NCBI GenBank assembly: GCA_018350325.1
Contig: JAEVLN010000004.1
Location: 4,377,834 to 4,441,833 of the forward strand
DNA: 64,000 bases
Source of the DNA: Globodera rostochiensis
Lineage: Eukaryota; Nematoda; Chromadorea; Rhabditida; Heteroderidae
Direction of reading: 5' to 3'
This document shows positions 1-11,710 of the stretch, piece after piece. Made by a program: the position numbers and the translations under genes. Position 1 is the stretch's first letter, and the number at the start of each line of letters is the position of its first letter. Under the pieces are notes generated by a model. The model saw nothing but the letters and a program-made list of their open reading frames with translations. It was not told the origin of the DNA and did no database searches.

Positions 1-13
1 CACAAAGATTTGC

Positions 14-633
14 GTGGATTCGGACGACAAACGTCTTGTGGCTTTAACAGTTGCGGGGACATTATTCGTTGACCTGGCCAAATTGACGGATCCATCTGAT
101 CAAATGGCAGCTGCTAAACCGGTTCAGCTGAAATTGGCCACAGAAGCGCCGCCATATGACTGTGTTTTTTACGATAAGTGTCGAGTCCTCCTCCTCACAG
201 CTGATTTGGAACAGCACGCCATACTCTATGATTTGGCATCAAATTTAAAGCTGACGGCTTTCGCAAATTCGACATTGAATTTGGCTTCGAATGAATGGGT
301 CGCTTATTTGAATGTGAATTCTGCGGGCGCCATCGTTTCAATGAGCAATAAGGCGCGCTTGAGGCTGATGGCCATAAATGAGGTATTGGCACATAATTAA
401 ATAACTAATTTGGACAATTTAAGACGAAATTGAATTTATTGACCGACGAATCGTCTGAATCCAAAGAAACAAAAGAAATTGCTAAAAGATTCGATGCTCG
501 TATTGAACCATTTTGGCGCGAAGAACGGACGAACCCATCGAGAAATTATGCAAATCTGGTTCTGGTCCGACATATGGAGGAAAATGTTCCAATGCGAGTT
601 CCCTGTCGTCTAAGATTTTTCGGGAAAAATTGA
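14..633 (+). CDS. 3' end of a beta-propeller-like protein, possibly UTP4/cirhin
   Basis: Partial gene entering from the left edge. I see two joined exons, up to 382 and 424-633, spliced in phase 0 with a GT donor at 383 and AAG acceptor at 421-423; the stop is at 631-633. The first exon reads as alternating hydrophobic strands with short loops, as in WD/beta-propeller blades. The second is charged and ends with residues RFFGKN. The ending loosely recalls the C-terminus of the SSU-processome WD protein UTP4/cirhin (basic residues then FG), but this is weak. The gene stops 156 bases before the CSTF3 start on the same strand, so it may be the first member of the same operon. The start and most of the protein lie outside the window. 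Confidence 0.5.
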
Positions 634-789
634 TGGCATCTTCATTGTTTTCTATCACCATCTGTAATTAATTGTTGATTTGTTTGTTGACGTTACTTTA
701 ATTTGTCGCTTTTGATTCGAAGACCAATTTACCGATGAATTAAACAATTTTATCATTATCATTAACGAAAAAGTCGCAAAGTTCTGTCC

Positions 790-3700
790 ATGGCTCTCCA
801 CTCAGTGCTAAGCCCAGAAAGGCGCATCGAGCTCAACACATTCGATGTTGACGCTTGGAGTTTGCTGTTGCGCGAGTCGCAGGTCGATTTTGGCTTCGAA
901 ATCCGTTTCGAACTAATTATGACATCACATATTATGTTTTTTTATTTAATGAGGGTTTAGTTGTGGTGGTGGGGTTTTTTAATTTTGTTAATGATCAGAC
1001 AAAAGCGTTCTGTTCAGGCAAGACCGATCGATCAAGTGCGTAGTTTCTATGAAAAATTAGTTACTCAGTTTAACAATGCGGGTCGCTATTGGAAGGCCTA
1101 CATTGAACATGAGGTGTTTGACCTTTTCTCCATTTGGTGAAATAAGTTTTTGTTTCTTACAGTTGAGGGCGAAAAATTTCGATAACGTTGAAACGGTGAA
1201 GTTTTTTTTATTGTTTATATTATTTGATCGTAAAGATTTTTGAAAGGTGTCTCGTCCGAGTCTTAAACATCGATCTGTGGAAGTGTTACGTGTTTTATGT
1301 GAAGTATTAATTTTAAATAAAAGCTCTTAGAATAGCTTTCTTCCAATTTTTTAACAGAGAAACCAAAGGTCATTTGGCTTCATTTCGTGAACAATTGGCT
1401 CAAACCTACGATTTCGCCTTGGAAAAAGTCGGCTTGGATTTTCAGAGGTTAATGGCACGGCATAATTAACTCTCGATAATATTACCATATTTAGCTATTC
1501 TATTTACTTGGATTATGTTACTTTTTTAAAATCAGTGTAAGTGTTTTACATTGCACTTATATTGGAGAAAGAATCCTTTTTATTTGAGAAATGCGGTCGG
1601 ACAATATGCGGAGAATCAGAAAATCACAGCAATCCGGAAGATTTACCGTCGGGGACTATCGACTCCGATGGCAAATATTGAACAATTATGGAACGATTAT
1701 TGCACTTTTGAGAAGGTTTTGGTTTATTTTCCATTTCATGGATTTCTCTGTCTTCTTTTAGGGAATCAACTCGACACTTGCCGAGAAAATGATAGCAGAG
1801 GCGAACAAAGACTATCAGGCAACTAGAAAAATTTGTTTTTTCCGTTTTTTTGTTTTGTTTTTACTCTTTAGATTGCACGCAAAATGGCCAAACAATACGA
1901 GCAGGTCACCCGCGGGATTAATCGCCAAGCAGTTTCAATACCGCCCCGGGGGACGAGTGCGGAAATGAAGCAAGCCGAATTGTGGCGGAAGTTCATCCAA
2001 TGGGAAAAGAGCAATCCAATGGGCACGGAAGAATACGGACAATTGGCCAAAAGAGGTGGCCTACTTCGGGCATAATGTTTTTATTCTTTGAAATAACATT
2101 TCAGTGATTTACGCTTATGAGCAGTCGTTGCTGTGCATTGGCTATATGCCCGACATTTGGTACGAGGCTGCCTTTTTCCAGCAACAAGCAGCGCAAAAGT
2201 TAGCGGAAAAAGGCGACGTCAAATTGTCCACCGTAATGCTTTCCGACGTTATCAGTGAGTTGGGGGATGTGGGGACAGGGCTGGGCGAAGCTCGGCGCAC
2301 TACCCGAAACTCGACGCTCCAAAATACTCGAAATTTCGCGAAACTCGAAGCCGAAGTTTCGCCCAGCCCTAGTGGGGAAGGGTTGCTTTATTTGCATTTA
2401 ACTGCTGCAGAGCTTTACGAAAGAGCGATCTCCGGACTAATGAAGGACAACCAAATGCTGCACTTTGCTTACGCGGACTTTGAGGAGGAGAAGAGAAGGT
2501 TCGAAAATGCGAAGAAAATCTACGACCGATTGTTAGCATGCGAAAGCGTCGACCCGACATTGGTTGGTGACCATTTCTTGTCGATGGCGTTCATTTCGAG
2601 CGTTTCGTAGTTTTTCTTTTTTGATAGAATATTTACAGTTAATTTCAATAAGGCAAAAATTTGCTTCTTTCCCAGGCTTATATACAATTGATGAAATTTG
2701 TGCGAAGGACGGAGGGGGTTAAGCACTCTCGTTTGGTTTTTAAAAGGGCCCGCGAGGACAAAAGAAGCAATTTTCACGTTTTTGTGGCTGCCGCTTTCCT
2801 CGAGTATTATTGCAGCAAGGTTACGAAAACGATCAGAATGTTTTGTGCCAATGCCGTTTCAATTTCTCAATGTTCAGAGACCGGACGTGGCTAAGAGAAT
2901 CTTTGATTTGGGATTGAAGAAACACGGAAGTGATCCCCAGTATGCTCTGGCTTATGTGGAGTTTTTGTCGCATCTAAATGGTGGAATTTTTTGATTATTT
3001 TCTTAGTCCAATTTTAAGCTCATCCAACTTAAGAGGACAACAATACGCGAGTTGTCTTTGAACGCCTTTTAAACTCAGAAAATGCGTTGGACCCAGAGAA
3101 ATCTTCGTAATTTCAAGATTTTGTTTTGCCCTCACTTTGTAACTTTAGTGAGACGTGGGACAAATATTTGGAATTCGAATCACAGGTTGGGAATAACACA
3201 ACTTTTATATTTTTTTATTTTGCAGGTGGGCGATTTGACGAGTGTTCTGAAGGTTGACCAACGGAGGAGAAATGTGAACCCTGAGGGAGAGGATCGGCAG
3301 GCCCTTTGGCTGATTGATCGTTACAAATTTCTCCATTTGACACCGTGCACCGCCGACCAGCTGAAGTTGATGGGCTATTCTTCGGTATAAATAATTTGTT
3401 TTTGTTGCTGATTTCCTCTCTTTGTTCCCAGCAGAAAATTAGCAGGCAAATGGCTGCCGTACCACATCAAAATGGATTTGCTGGTAGTTCTTCAACTTCT
3501 GTTCCGCCAAATGCGCTCCAAAATGGACGAATGGGCGGGGCTCCCCAACAATCCAGTTCAACACCAGCTGTCGGATTTAACATCGAACTCGGTGGTTACG
3601 CTCGTCCGGACACTTCGCAAATGTTGCCCTTCAAGCCGAAACTGCCCCCGGCCTCTTATCATCCAGTGCCTGGGGGTATCTCCGTCCATGCGCACTTAAA

Positions 3701-4220
3701 TACTCTCAAATTTCTCCAAGGCGTTTTTCCTCCCCCGCCCATCGTCTCCCAATTACTTCAATTGTTGCCTCCCCCGAGGAGTTTCTCCGGGCCTTTTGTT
3801 GACGTGGAAGAGCTGATGAAGAGCCTGGCCAGTTTCAACCGCGAACGTACCATTACTTTAAAATTGACTCCATTCATTTTTTGGTGTTCCCATTTAGCTC
3901 CAAAAACAAATGCTAAAGAAACGTTGGATCCGAGTGCCGGCTTTGATGGTTATCGCGCGTCGGATGTGAAGAAAGAATTTTACCAATTGCTGAACACAAC
4001 AACCGATCCTTTAGTGGTTATTCCTAACATTTCATTCATCCAAACATTTAATTTGTTTCCATTTCAGCTTATGGCCTCCCAGGAGCAGCATTCGTTCGGC
4101 CTCCCCAAAAAAAGAACAATTGCCGGAGGCGACTCCGATTCGGAGGACGAGGACTCGAACCAGCAACTGTCCTTGGGAGGCGATGTCTATAAGAGGCGGA
4201 TGAACATCAAAACAAAATAA
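790..4220 (+). CDS. CSTF3: Cleavage stimulation factor subunit 3 (CstF-77)
   Basis: HAT-repeat scaffold of the CstF complex, which binds the GU-rich element downstream of poly(A) sites in the nucleus. I joined 19 exons, all in phase, giving about 763 aa (human 717): 790-882, 1018-1113, 1163-1195, 1236-1303, 1358-1447, 1495-1536, 1589-1715, 1762-1818, 1872-2055, 2105-2254, 2411-2562, 2676-2819, 2878-2980, 3034-3106, 3149-3185, 3226-3384, 3432-3846, 3898-4013, 4068-4220. The HAT half is strongly conserved: [55 protein letters not shown]. The C-terminal 200 residues are proline-rich (hinge and monkeytail region that binds CSTF2 and CSTF1). The intron at 1819-1871 uses a GC donor. The intron at 2255-2410 carries a MITE-like inverted repeat. 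The start ATG precedes the family-typical [11 protein letters not shown] segment. The capping enzyme gene follows 211 bases downstream. Confidence 0.95.
2277..2372. mobile_element. MITE-like element inside a CSTF3 intron
   Basis: About 96 bases inside the CSTF3 intron 2255-2410 have near-perfect terminal inverted repeats: AGGGCTGGGCGAAGC at the left and GCCCAGCCCT at the right, which is the reverse complement. The interior is rich in CGAAA/TTTCG. There is no coding capacity. It looks like a small non-autonomous DNA transposon. It happens to keep the frame open, so an ORF caller may merge it into the exon. Confidence 0.6.
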
Positions 4221-4431
4221 CAGCTTTTCATTGTTTTTCGTTTATCCTTTTTAACATAATCGCCATTTTTTATTTGTGTATGTTTTTATGAATGAACCCT
4301 CCGGCAAATCTTGAATTATGTTCTCGACAAAAACGCATATTGATTTGTGGCTTGGCTCCGCCTGTTATATTACCATTTCTTTCTTTTCTAAAGTTAACCA
4401 TGCCACATTTGTTCTCTGTCAATTCTTGAAA

Positions 4432-7334
4432 ATGCCGAAACGGAAGTGCCCGGGTAAACTCATTTCTCTGCCCAATTTGTTTATAATATTACAGTAAATT
4501 AGCATTGGATGGGAACGGCGAATCGGCACGTGACAATAGGCGCAATTTCGTGGCCAACCAACGGACTCGACTTCCGGCACGCTGGCTTTACTGTCCACCA
4601 ATGGGAAAGGTTACTGTGTTTTGAAATCCCGTTAAAATGTGCTTTTTAGTTTTATTTTTAGACAATTATTGCGAATAAGTTACTTTCAGGTGGTGGCCCA
4701 AAAATTTCTGCCTATGAAGACTCCGCTGGACGACTCTTATGACCATTTAATCGAATCATCCAAATATTTTTTTCACCCGTCGTCCGTTTTCCGCATGCCG
4801 TTGTTGGGGGCGGTTAAAGGTGCAAAAATTGGGCTTTGGATTGACTTAACGAATTCCGATAATTTCTACAGCGGAGATGAGGTAGGCTAACATTTGATAA
4901 AGTGCTTCATCTTTGATTTTGGGCATTTTAGGTTGTAAGGAACGGGTGCAAATTCCTAAAAATGAAAATGGTGGGACACGAAGAAGCACCGACGGCTGAA
5001 CAAACCACGGCATTCATTGAAACGATTGAGCGCTTTGTTGGGGTGATTTTAACTTCAGAAATTTTATTTTCTTTAATTTAAAGAAAAACTCCGACGATGT
5101 AATTGTTGTCCATTGCACTCACGGTTTCAATAAATTCATCTAGAAACATAACCAAATGCGATTTTTTCGAAAGGGTTTAACCGGACCGGTTTTCTCATAT
5201 CTGCTTATTTGTACGAGAAGTGCGGCATGAGCATCGAAATGGCGGTCAGAGAGTTTGCGGAGTGTCGGCCGAACGGCATTTACAAGCAGCACTATCTGGA
5301 CGACCTTCGGCAAAGATACGGAGATGAGGATGAGGACGAAATGACGGTCAGGAATGTGCGAATGTTGTTTGATCCAGGGACGTAGCCAGAGGGGAGGGGG
5401 AATTCCCCCTCCCCCGAAATTAAATTTGGAAAAAAACCATAGGGGGGACCCTATTGAAACCATAGGGGGGGGGGGGGGGGGGGGACCCAATCCATTATTT
5501 CCGAAGTTAGCATAAAAATGTTAGAAAAATAATAATTATCTGTCATTTAATTTAAAAAGAAATAAGGGTGTGAATAAAGCTTAAAATTATACAATAATAA
5601 ATAAAAAGTTTTTCAGTCTCCCGGAAAGCCTTTGTGGGGAAACGGTCCGGTCAGCGACGAAGAATTCACTAACCACGGCGCATTTCAAATTGAAGCGGCG
5701 GAGACAAATAATGGCATTGGCGCTGGAGTTGGGGGTATGACAGCGTCCTCAACTTCAACTTCTTCGGAATCGAACAATGTCAACCACACAAAAAACAGCC
5801 ATTTGGGTGTGTTTTATTATTGATAATTTTGATTTTCGTTTGGTCGTGCAATATCAGATCGTTCGGGAAAGTGTGCGCCGCAGTTTATTGATGGGAAAGT
5901 TTCCGATGTAAATTACGTGGAGGACCAAAGTGTTCGGCGAAATGTACAGGAGAAGGTAAAACTGCAGTGTAAACAAATCTTTTGGCACGTCGTCTAAGTT
6001 TTTACGAGCGTTTTATGGTTTGATTGATTCAATTCAGACGAGGCTTTTCTGTGGTCATGGCTCAAAAGTATTCCCAGGGAGTCAGCCGGTATCATTAGAA
6101 GGACCTCACGGAAACAACAACATCGAATTTCTGGCTCAAGAACCGTACATGGTCTCATGGAAAGCCGATGGTGTTAGGTAATTTGACTGTGTTTCGACAT
6201 TTCACACATTAGTGCCAAAATTCCGATTTGCACTAATGTCTGAAATGTCGTAGAGGCAATTGAACTTTAGAGTGTCGTCATTTGATTTATTCTATGACCT
6301 GAAAGAATGTAATTTTGTCCAGGTATTTGGTGTTGATTGAGGGAAAAGGCCAAGTGTACGCCTTCGACAGGGACAACAACCCTTTTTTGATAAAGAACAT
6401 GGCCTTTATTCGACAACAAAAACAAGCAAAGCCATCGTTGGAAGAGGACGATTTCGTCCATGACACACTGGTTGATGCTGAAATGGTTATTGACCATGCA
6501 GAAAACCGAGAGATTCCTCGCCTTCTCATTTACGACCTCATCCAATTTCAGGTGTCGCAACCCGAAAACTTGGGAAAACAAACGCACTTATTTAGGGCCA
6601 AGATTTACGCCAAAAGCCTTTCAATGTGCGTTTTGAGATGATAGAGAATGAGCTGATTCGGCCAAGGACCGAGGCGTTCAAAGCCGGTCTTTTGAAGCGT
6701 GAAGCGGAGCCAATTGGAGTACGGAGAAAGGGCTTCTGGACAATTGAATCCACACAGAAACTGCTTGAACCGGGATTTCTGAGTTGTCACGAGGTGGACG
6801 GATTAGTTTTCCAACCTGTGAATGGGGTTTGAATACTTTGTTATTCGAACTCTAAGTGGAAGAATTTAGGGTTACGTGGCTGGAAGATTTGATAAATTGC
6901 TAAAATGGAAGCCTCCTGAACAGTCAACCATAGATTTTCGGCTGGACATCAAAAAAGTAAATATTTTCATATATTAATTTGGTTTTTTTTTTTGATAACA
7001 CGACCCGGAGAACTGCCCGAATTTGTTGGGAACTTGCATGTTCTTCACACCGATTTGCCTTTCGCTAAAATGAAGGCGACGAGACATTTATTGCAATACA
7101 ATAATAAAATAATCGAATGCAAATTTGCGGTAGACTTTTGTTGTTGTTTTGTTTTTCCATAACATTTAAATGTTTAAGAAGGAGACCGGAAGATGGGAGT
7201 TTATGCGGGAAAGAACGGACAAAAGCCATCCAAACGCCCTATCGACGGCCGAATCCGTGTGGAGTACCATACAAAACCCAATCAATAAAAACGACCTTTT
7301 GTATTTTATTTCGAGACGCGCTTATGTCCGTTGA
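4432..7334 (+). CDS. cel-1: Bifunctional mRNA capping enzyme (RNA triphosphatase + guanylyltransferase)
   Basis: Adds the 5' cap to nascent Pol II transcripts. Exons: 4432-4453, 4503-4609, 4690-4881, 4932-5042, 5084-5123, 5174-5346, 5617-5806, 5858-5955, 6038-6177, 6323-6551, 6596-6826, 6870-6956, about 6992-7129, 7179-7334. The triphosphatase domain has the cysteine-phosphatase loop HCTHGFNRTGF, split by the intron 5124-5173. The guanylyltransferase domain has the nucleotidyl-lysine motif WKADGVRY, then [24 protein letters not shown] and NNKIIECKF, all in family order. The last exon ([15 protein letters not shown]...) matches the OB-fold end of metazoan capping enzymes. The start is the first ATG leading to the conserved [10 protein letters not shown] segment. 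The acceptor of the exon near 6992 is not a canonical AG in the required phase. A 56-base hairpin lies in the intron 6178-6322. Confidence 0.94.
5360..5500. repeat. Degenerate repeat with poly(G) tract in a capping-enzyme intron
   Basis: The intron 5347-5616 contains the phrase GGGACGTAGCCAGAGGGGAG, a short inverted GGGGGAATTCCCCCTCCCCC, and two direct copies of CCATAGGGGGG...ACCC, the second expanded to a run of 20 G ending near 5484. Similar ends (GGGCGTACCCAG, GGGATGTACCCA) recur near 33165 and 14007, so this is probably a transposon remnant. Confidence 0.45.
6195..6250 (+). ncRNA. 56-base near-perfect hairpin in an intron (candidate miRNA-like or MITE relic)
   Basis: Arms 6195-6215 and 6230-6250 are reverse complements over 21 bases with one mismatch; the loop is about 14 bases. 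It lies in the capping-enzyme intron 6178-6322, well away from both splice sites, so it is not a mirtron. Arm length and loop size suit a Dicer substrate, but the near-perfect pairing also fits a small palindromic transposon remnant. No expression evidence is available. Confidence 0.35.
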
Positions 7335-8449
7335 AATAAAATGTACTCCAAATGAAACATTAAGCTAAAATTGGTTGTTTAAAATTCATATTTGGAATCG
7401 AATTCACTAATTAATATTTAAATTCAGCATGCTACAAACGGAAAACTAGGCAAATTCTGCAGTTTTTGGTAGCATTTTTTTTTTTGGACCCCTTAATCTT
7501 ACTTTTTGGCCTTCCATGTCCTTGTTTTGGAAATTGTTGGCAACTGAGCTTTTACGCTCCCGAATACCACTAGGAACGCCTTTTTTCGGCTAATAATAAT
7601 CATCACTGACGTATTGGGATGCATAGGGGCGGGTGCCCGAGGTGCCGAAGCGATGGGAGGAGACCGACCGAGCAAATTGAGGGAGAAGTCCCCATAACTT
7701 TTGTCCTTTGCCTGAAACAGATACTTTTACCGACTGTAGTTTTCATTGCATTAGATTTAATGATTTTGCTGGCACTTTGAGCGTTTTTAGCACAGTGGTG
7801 GGTGGACAACTGAGTCCCCATTGAAGGGGACATTTTGTCCAAATTTCGTTAATTTTGGAGCGACCACCGATTCCTGTCAAAAATTACCGCGTTTTAAAAT
7901 TGTAGTTTCATTAACAAATTGAAGTCAAAAAATTCATCTGCACTGCCGGTCCCCTCCCCCCCACCCCAAAAAAAGTGAAGCAGAATTCTCAAAAAAATTG
8001 TATTTTAAAATTTTGAAAATCGACAAAATTTTAAGCGCAATTTTCAACAAAATTGTTGAAAATTCTAAAAAATTTTTCGTCGGACCCCTTTAGCGAAATC
8101 TAAAGCTTGATACGGCCCTGGTCTCGGGTATATTCCTGATTTTCGCGCAGACTTATCCTACTAAAATTTTCTTCTAATCCTGATTTTTGGGTTTTGCCGA
8201 TGGTGTCACCTTGTTGGCAACAGAAAGTTCGGCATAAAATGTTTTTTATGAATCAGATTCGATTTTGCTCAAGAACGGGATCGTCCCCTCTTTTCGGAAA
8301 ATTTAGATAAATTAAGCGATTGTATTAAAAAAAAATTCTCGGCGGTCCCGATTCCGGTTAACCGGTCTTGTCCTAACCTAATGTTGCAATTTTACTGAAA
8401 AGTGTCATATTTTTTAACCAAGAAGCAATCATTTATCATCGATAAAGAA
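7335..8449. other. Intergenic region, no gene recognised
   Basis: It begins with AAATAAAATG just after the capping-enzyme stop, a likely poly(A) signal. The rest is AT-rich with C-rich tracts (7950-7970). Fragments such as CTTGATACGGCCCTGG near 8090 and CCGATTCCGGTTAACCGG near 8350 look like transposon debris. Nothing coding is supported. Confidence 0.5.
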
Positions 8450-9580
8450 ATGACAAAACCTCAACAAGTCCTCATTCTTGAACCAAATAGTGAACTCAGC
8501 TTTAAAGGTTTGTCCTTTTGTCAAATTTTTTTTAACCTTTTCCATCTAAAGGACCATTTACTGAGTATGTGAATGCCAATCTTACATTGTCAAATCCGTC
8601 GCAAAAGGACGTCTACTTTAAGGTCAAAACAACTGCTCCAAAATTTTACTGTGTTCGTCCTAATTCGGGCGTTATCAAAGTAAGATTTTTTTCCCATTTT
8701 TTTCATTTAACAAAATTAAGGCGAATGACAAGGCCCAAATTAATGTGATGCTTCAGCCGGTCGAATCGCCGGAGACTCTGGAGAGTGAGCGAAGTCGGCA
8801 CAAGTTCATGATTCAGGTCGATAGTTTACGGAAACGTGCTTGCATTTCGTTTTCATTTTCAGACAGCCTTTGCTACAACTGACGAACAGCCCAGTGTGGA
8901 GCAGTTTTGGAAGACTGTTGATTCGTCGTTGATTATGGATTCTAAGCTTCGAGTGGTTTTCCATCGGCCATTTGGTTTTGGCGATGAGATAAACCGCGAC
9001 GAAACCGACACGTCTGGTGCTTTCGGGACAAGCTACAACAAGACTGGCGAATCGAAGTACGAACAGCCAATTCAAACTGCGAAATCGATGGTGCGTTTTG
9101 TCAATCAGAATCAGTTAATTATTTGTAATATCAGGAGCCCAAACCCAACGACCTGCAACTTGCTCTCCAGAGAGAAACCGAGCTTCGAATTATGTACCAG
9201 GATGAGAAATTGAACCTGGAGAAGGAGAATTATGCCCTCATTGTACACCGAGTTTTAACTTTAATTGTAAAATTGGATTTTTAGGATAAGCTTGAGAAGA
9301 TGACTCACAGTGCGGCTGCCGGGTCTATCCACCAGGACAATGTCCAGCTGATCCACGTAAGATTTGTATGGTCTGCACGTTTTTTTTTTGTTCTAATATG
9401 TGCAGTCTTAGCTTATGCACAAAAGTTATCCCAAACACCACGATACCATCCACGATCTTTCTACCATTAGATTTTTTTGAACAAGATTGTAAAAGTGAAT
9501 ACATTTTTTTTAACTTTAAGGCGATTTTGTTTGCTATTCTTGCTCTTCTGGTCGGACTCATCGTGGGCAAGCTGCTGTAA
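8450..9580 (+). CDS. vpr-1: VAMP-associated protein (VAP), MSP-domain ER tether
   Basis: ER tail-anchored protein that recruits FFAT-motif proteins to membrane contact sites; in nematodes the MSP domain is also secreted as a signal. Seven exons join in phase to 249 aa: 8450-8507, 8552-8679, 8721-8816, 8863-9090, 9135-9242, 9285-9356, 9521-9580. The MSP domain covers residues 1-125 with the family hallmarks [35 protein letters not shown] (FFAT-binding surface), INVMLQP and [10 protein letters not shown] short coiled coil ([20 protein letters not shown]) follows. The tail anchor is [19 protein letters not shown], coded by the last exon. The length matches the family (about 245). The DHHC gene starts 235 bases downstream on the same strand. 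Confidence 0.96.
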
Positions 9581-9815
9581 AGTCTGTGCCAGTCAATCAG
9601 TACACCAAAAGCAGTACATAAAGCAAATCCATTTTTTTCCTGTGTCCTTTTTGTCTTACAATTAGATTTTGACCGATAATTTATGCTATGAAACGTTGTT
9701 TGTGCTTCTGATTATTTTCATTCGACTATTAAACGTGCTGTTGCGCTCGTTCTTATCTCAAGCTTTTTATTTGTTTAAAAATAATCCGTTGCTGAATAAA
9801 TTCAAATTTATTGGA

Positions 9816-11465
9816 ATGACTGGTGGTCGTAGAATCCATGGCAAAAAGAATTGTTTTGGGCGCAATTGGTGTGTCTTCGATGCATGCGGTGAGTAATTTG
9901 AACGCACTTTAACCTTTGCAACAAAATTTTTAAAAGCCTCCGGCTACGGGCTGCTTTGGACAATCGAATTAGTTGCTCTAGTCCTAGACATGGCATTTTA
10001 TCTTCCATAAATTGGGGTGATAGGCTGGCTTGTACCAATCTAATGTATTGAGTAATTTGGCAATGGTGCAGAATTAGTCTCCCTAAAAAAAATATTTTTT
10101 TATTAAGTCGCTAAAAAGTGTTTCTAGGGGTATTCGAGGCGTAGAACCCGAATCTGCCCTCTGTTTTAACCAATTCCGAACCCGAATTCGCACAATTTTC
10201 GGAAATTCAAAATTTTTCAAAAATTAATAGGAATAGTTTGCGCAACTTTCACGTGGTTTCTCCTCCTCTATGGTGGGTGAGTTTCTTTATTTGATTGGTT
10301 GGAGTTTGGGCTTTAGGCCAATTCTGTGTGTTGTGTGTGATGATGCTTGGCTCTCTCGCCGACGACCCCATTCATCAGTCGATCAATTTTCTACTTTTTG
10401 AATTGCTCTTTTTTCTTTCGGGTGCCGCCCATTTAAAAACGATGTTCACCGACCCAGGTAGGTATAATGTGTGCGCCGTATTATGTTTATGCTGTTTCCA
10501 AGGAGCCGTGCCAAAGGGCACTTTGACAGAAGAATATATTGCGCACTTGGAACGCGAGCAACAAAATTATGGGACGGTGCTTTACAAATGTACCAAATGC
10601 TCATGTCTGAGACCGGAACGAGCGCATCACTGCAGCGTATGCCAAAGATGCATTAGGAGTGAGTTTTGTGTTTCCATTTCAGATTTAAGAATTCATTTAA
10701 GGAATGGACCATCATTGGTACTTAATTCTTTTCATTTAAACCGGTCTTAGGCCGTATCTGAGAAGAAAGGGCAAGTCTGAAGAACCATTTTCGACTTTCT
10801 GAAAATCCCCGAGATTCTCGATAGGGTTTATTTAATTTATAAATTCAGTCCGTGGGTCAACAATTGTGTGGGGGAACAGAACCAGAAATGCTTTGTACTT
10901 TTTACGGTTAATTTATTGGACGCTATATGTACCTATTCCCAACATTTGGCTTAAGTTCTACATTTCTTTGCTCTCCTGCCAATCGCTCTACTGGACCATC
11001 AAACAATTTGTTTGGTGTGTTGGCAATGATTGGCACTCATGCTCAGCCTTCAGTCCGCCGGCCACAACGATTCTTCTTATATTTTTGCTGTTTGAAGCCG
11101 TTCTATTTTCAATCTTTACGGCTGTAATGTTTGGCACACAACTATCTGCGATTTGCTCTGATCAAACTGGAATTGGTAAAACAGGAAATGAAAATGTACT
11201 TTTTATTTCTAAACTCGATTTAGAAGCTCTGCAAGATGAGTATCATTTTCTGAAACGGATGGACGATGAAGATGAGCAGCACTCGTCAAGGAGTTCGTCC
11301 TGGAAGAATCTACAAGTGGTGTTCGGTGGGGGAGGTGGACAACGTTTTTCAATTCGATGGCTGGTTAGTTTTACCCTGTGTTTTTGTTATAATAAAATGA
11401 TTTTCTTTTAGAATCCGTTTGATGTACCCATTCACTCAGAAAAGGCATTTGAATTCTCAGTGTAA
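9816..11465 (+). CDS. DHHC-type protein S-acyltransferase (ZDHHC3/7 class)
   Basis: Golgi palmitoyltransferase. Nine exons join in phase to 299 aa, the length of human ZDHHC3: 9816-9888, 10231-10272, 10317-10457, 10503-10658, 10702-10717, 10849-10906, 10956-11175, 11224-11363, 11412-11465. The membrane segments, LTDPGAVPKG-like loop (here TDPGAVPKG), the cysteine-rich domain (YKCTKCSCLRPERAHHCSVC), the catalytic MDHHCPWVNNCVGE, and the C-terminal TTxE-like VMFGTQLSAICSDQTGI all fit. The start at 9816 is chosen because WCVFDACG joins to IVCATFTWFLLLY exactly as the family's N-terminus does. The catalytic DHHC motif is assembled from a 16-base micro-exon and its neighbour. It lies between VAP and GPAA1 with about 240 bases on each side. 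Confidence 0.95.
10702..10717 (+). other. 16-base micro-exon carrying the DHHC catalytic motif
   Basis: Between an intron ending TTTAAG and a GTACTT donor, 16 bases encode the end of Arg, then Met-Asp-His-His and two bases of the catalytic Cys. Without this exon the active site would be missing and the flanking exons (phases 1 and 2) would not join. Confidence 0.85.
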
Positions 11466-11710
11466 ATCACACAATCTCCAATTGTATATGTCCATTTCCA
11501 AATTGTTTTACTTTTGCATGCGATAGTTTTACATCGTTTAATATTGTAAATAATATGCCCCAATTTTACAACCATTTTGAGAAACCTATAAATTAATGAT
11601 TGTTTTTATAATAATAAAACCGAACTTGTCATTTCTGCACCGCATTTGGCATTTAAACCACTAATTTTTTCCATAATTTGAATTCTAACTTTGTCGAACT
11701 CACGTAAGTT

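Noticed and set aside
2104..2610. Single long exon across 2104-2610
   Set aside because: The middle part is a MITE-bearing intron; removing 2255-2410 restores the CSTF3 family sequence.
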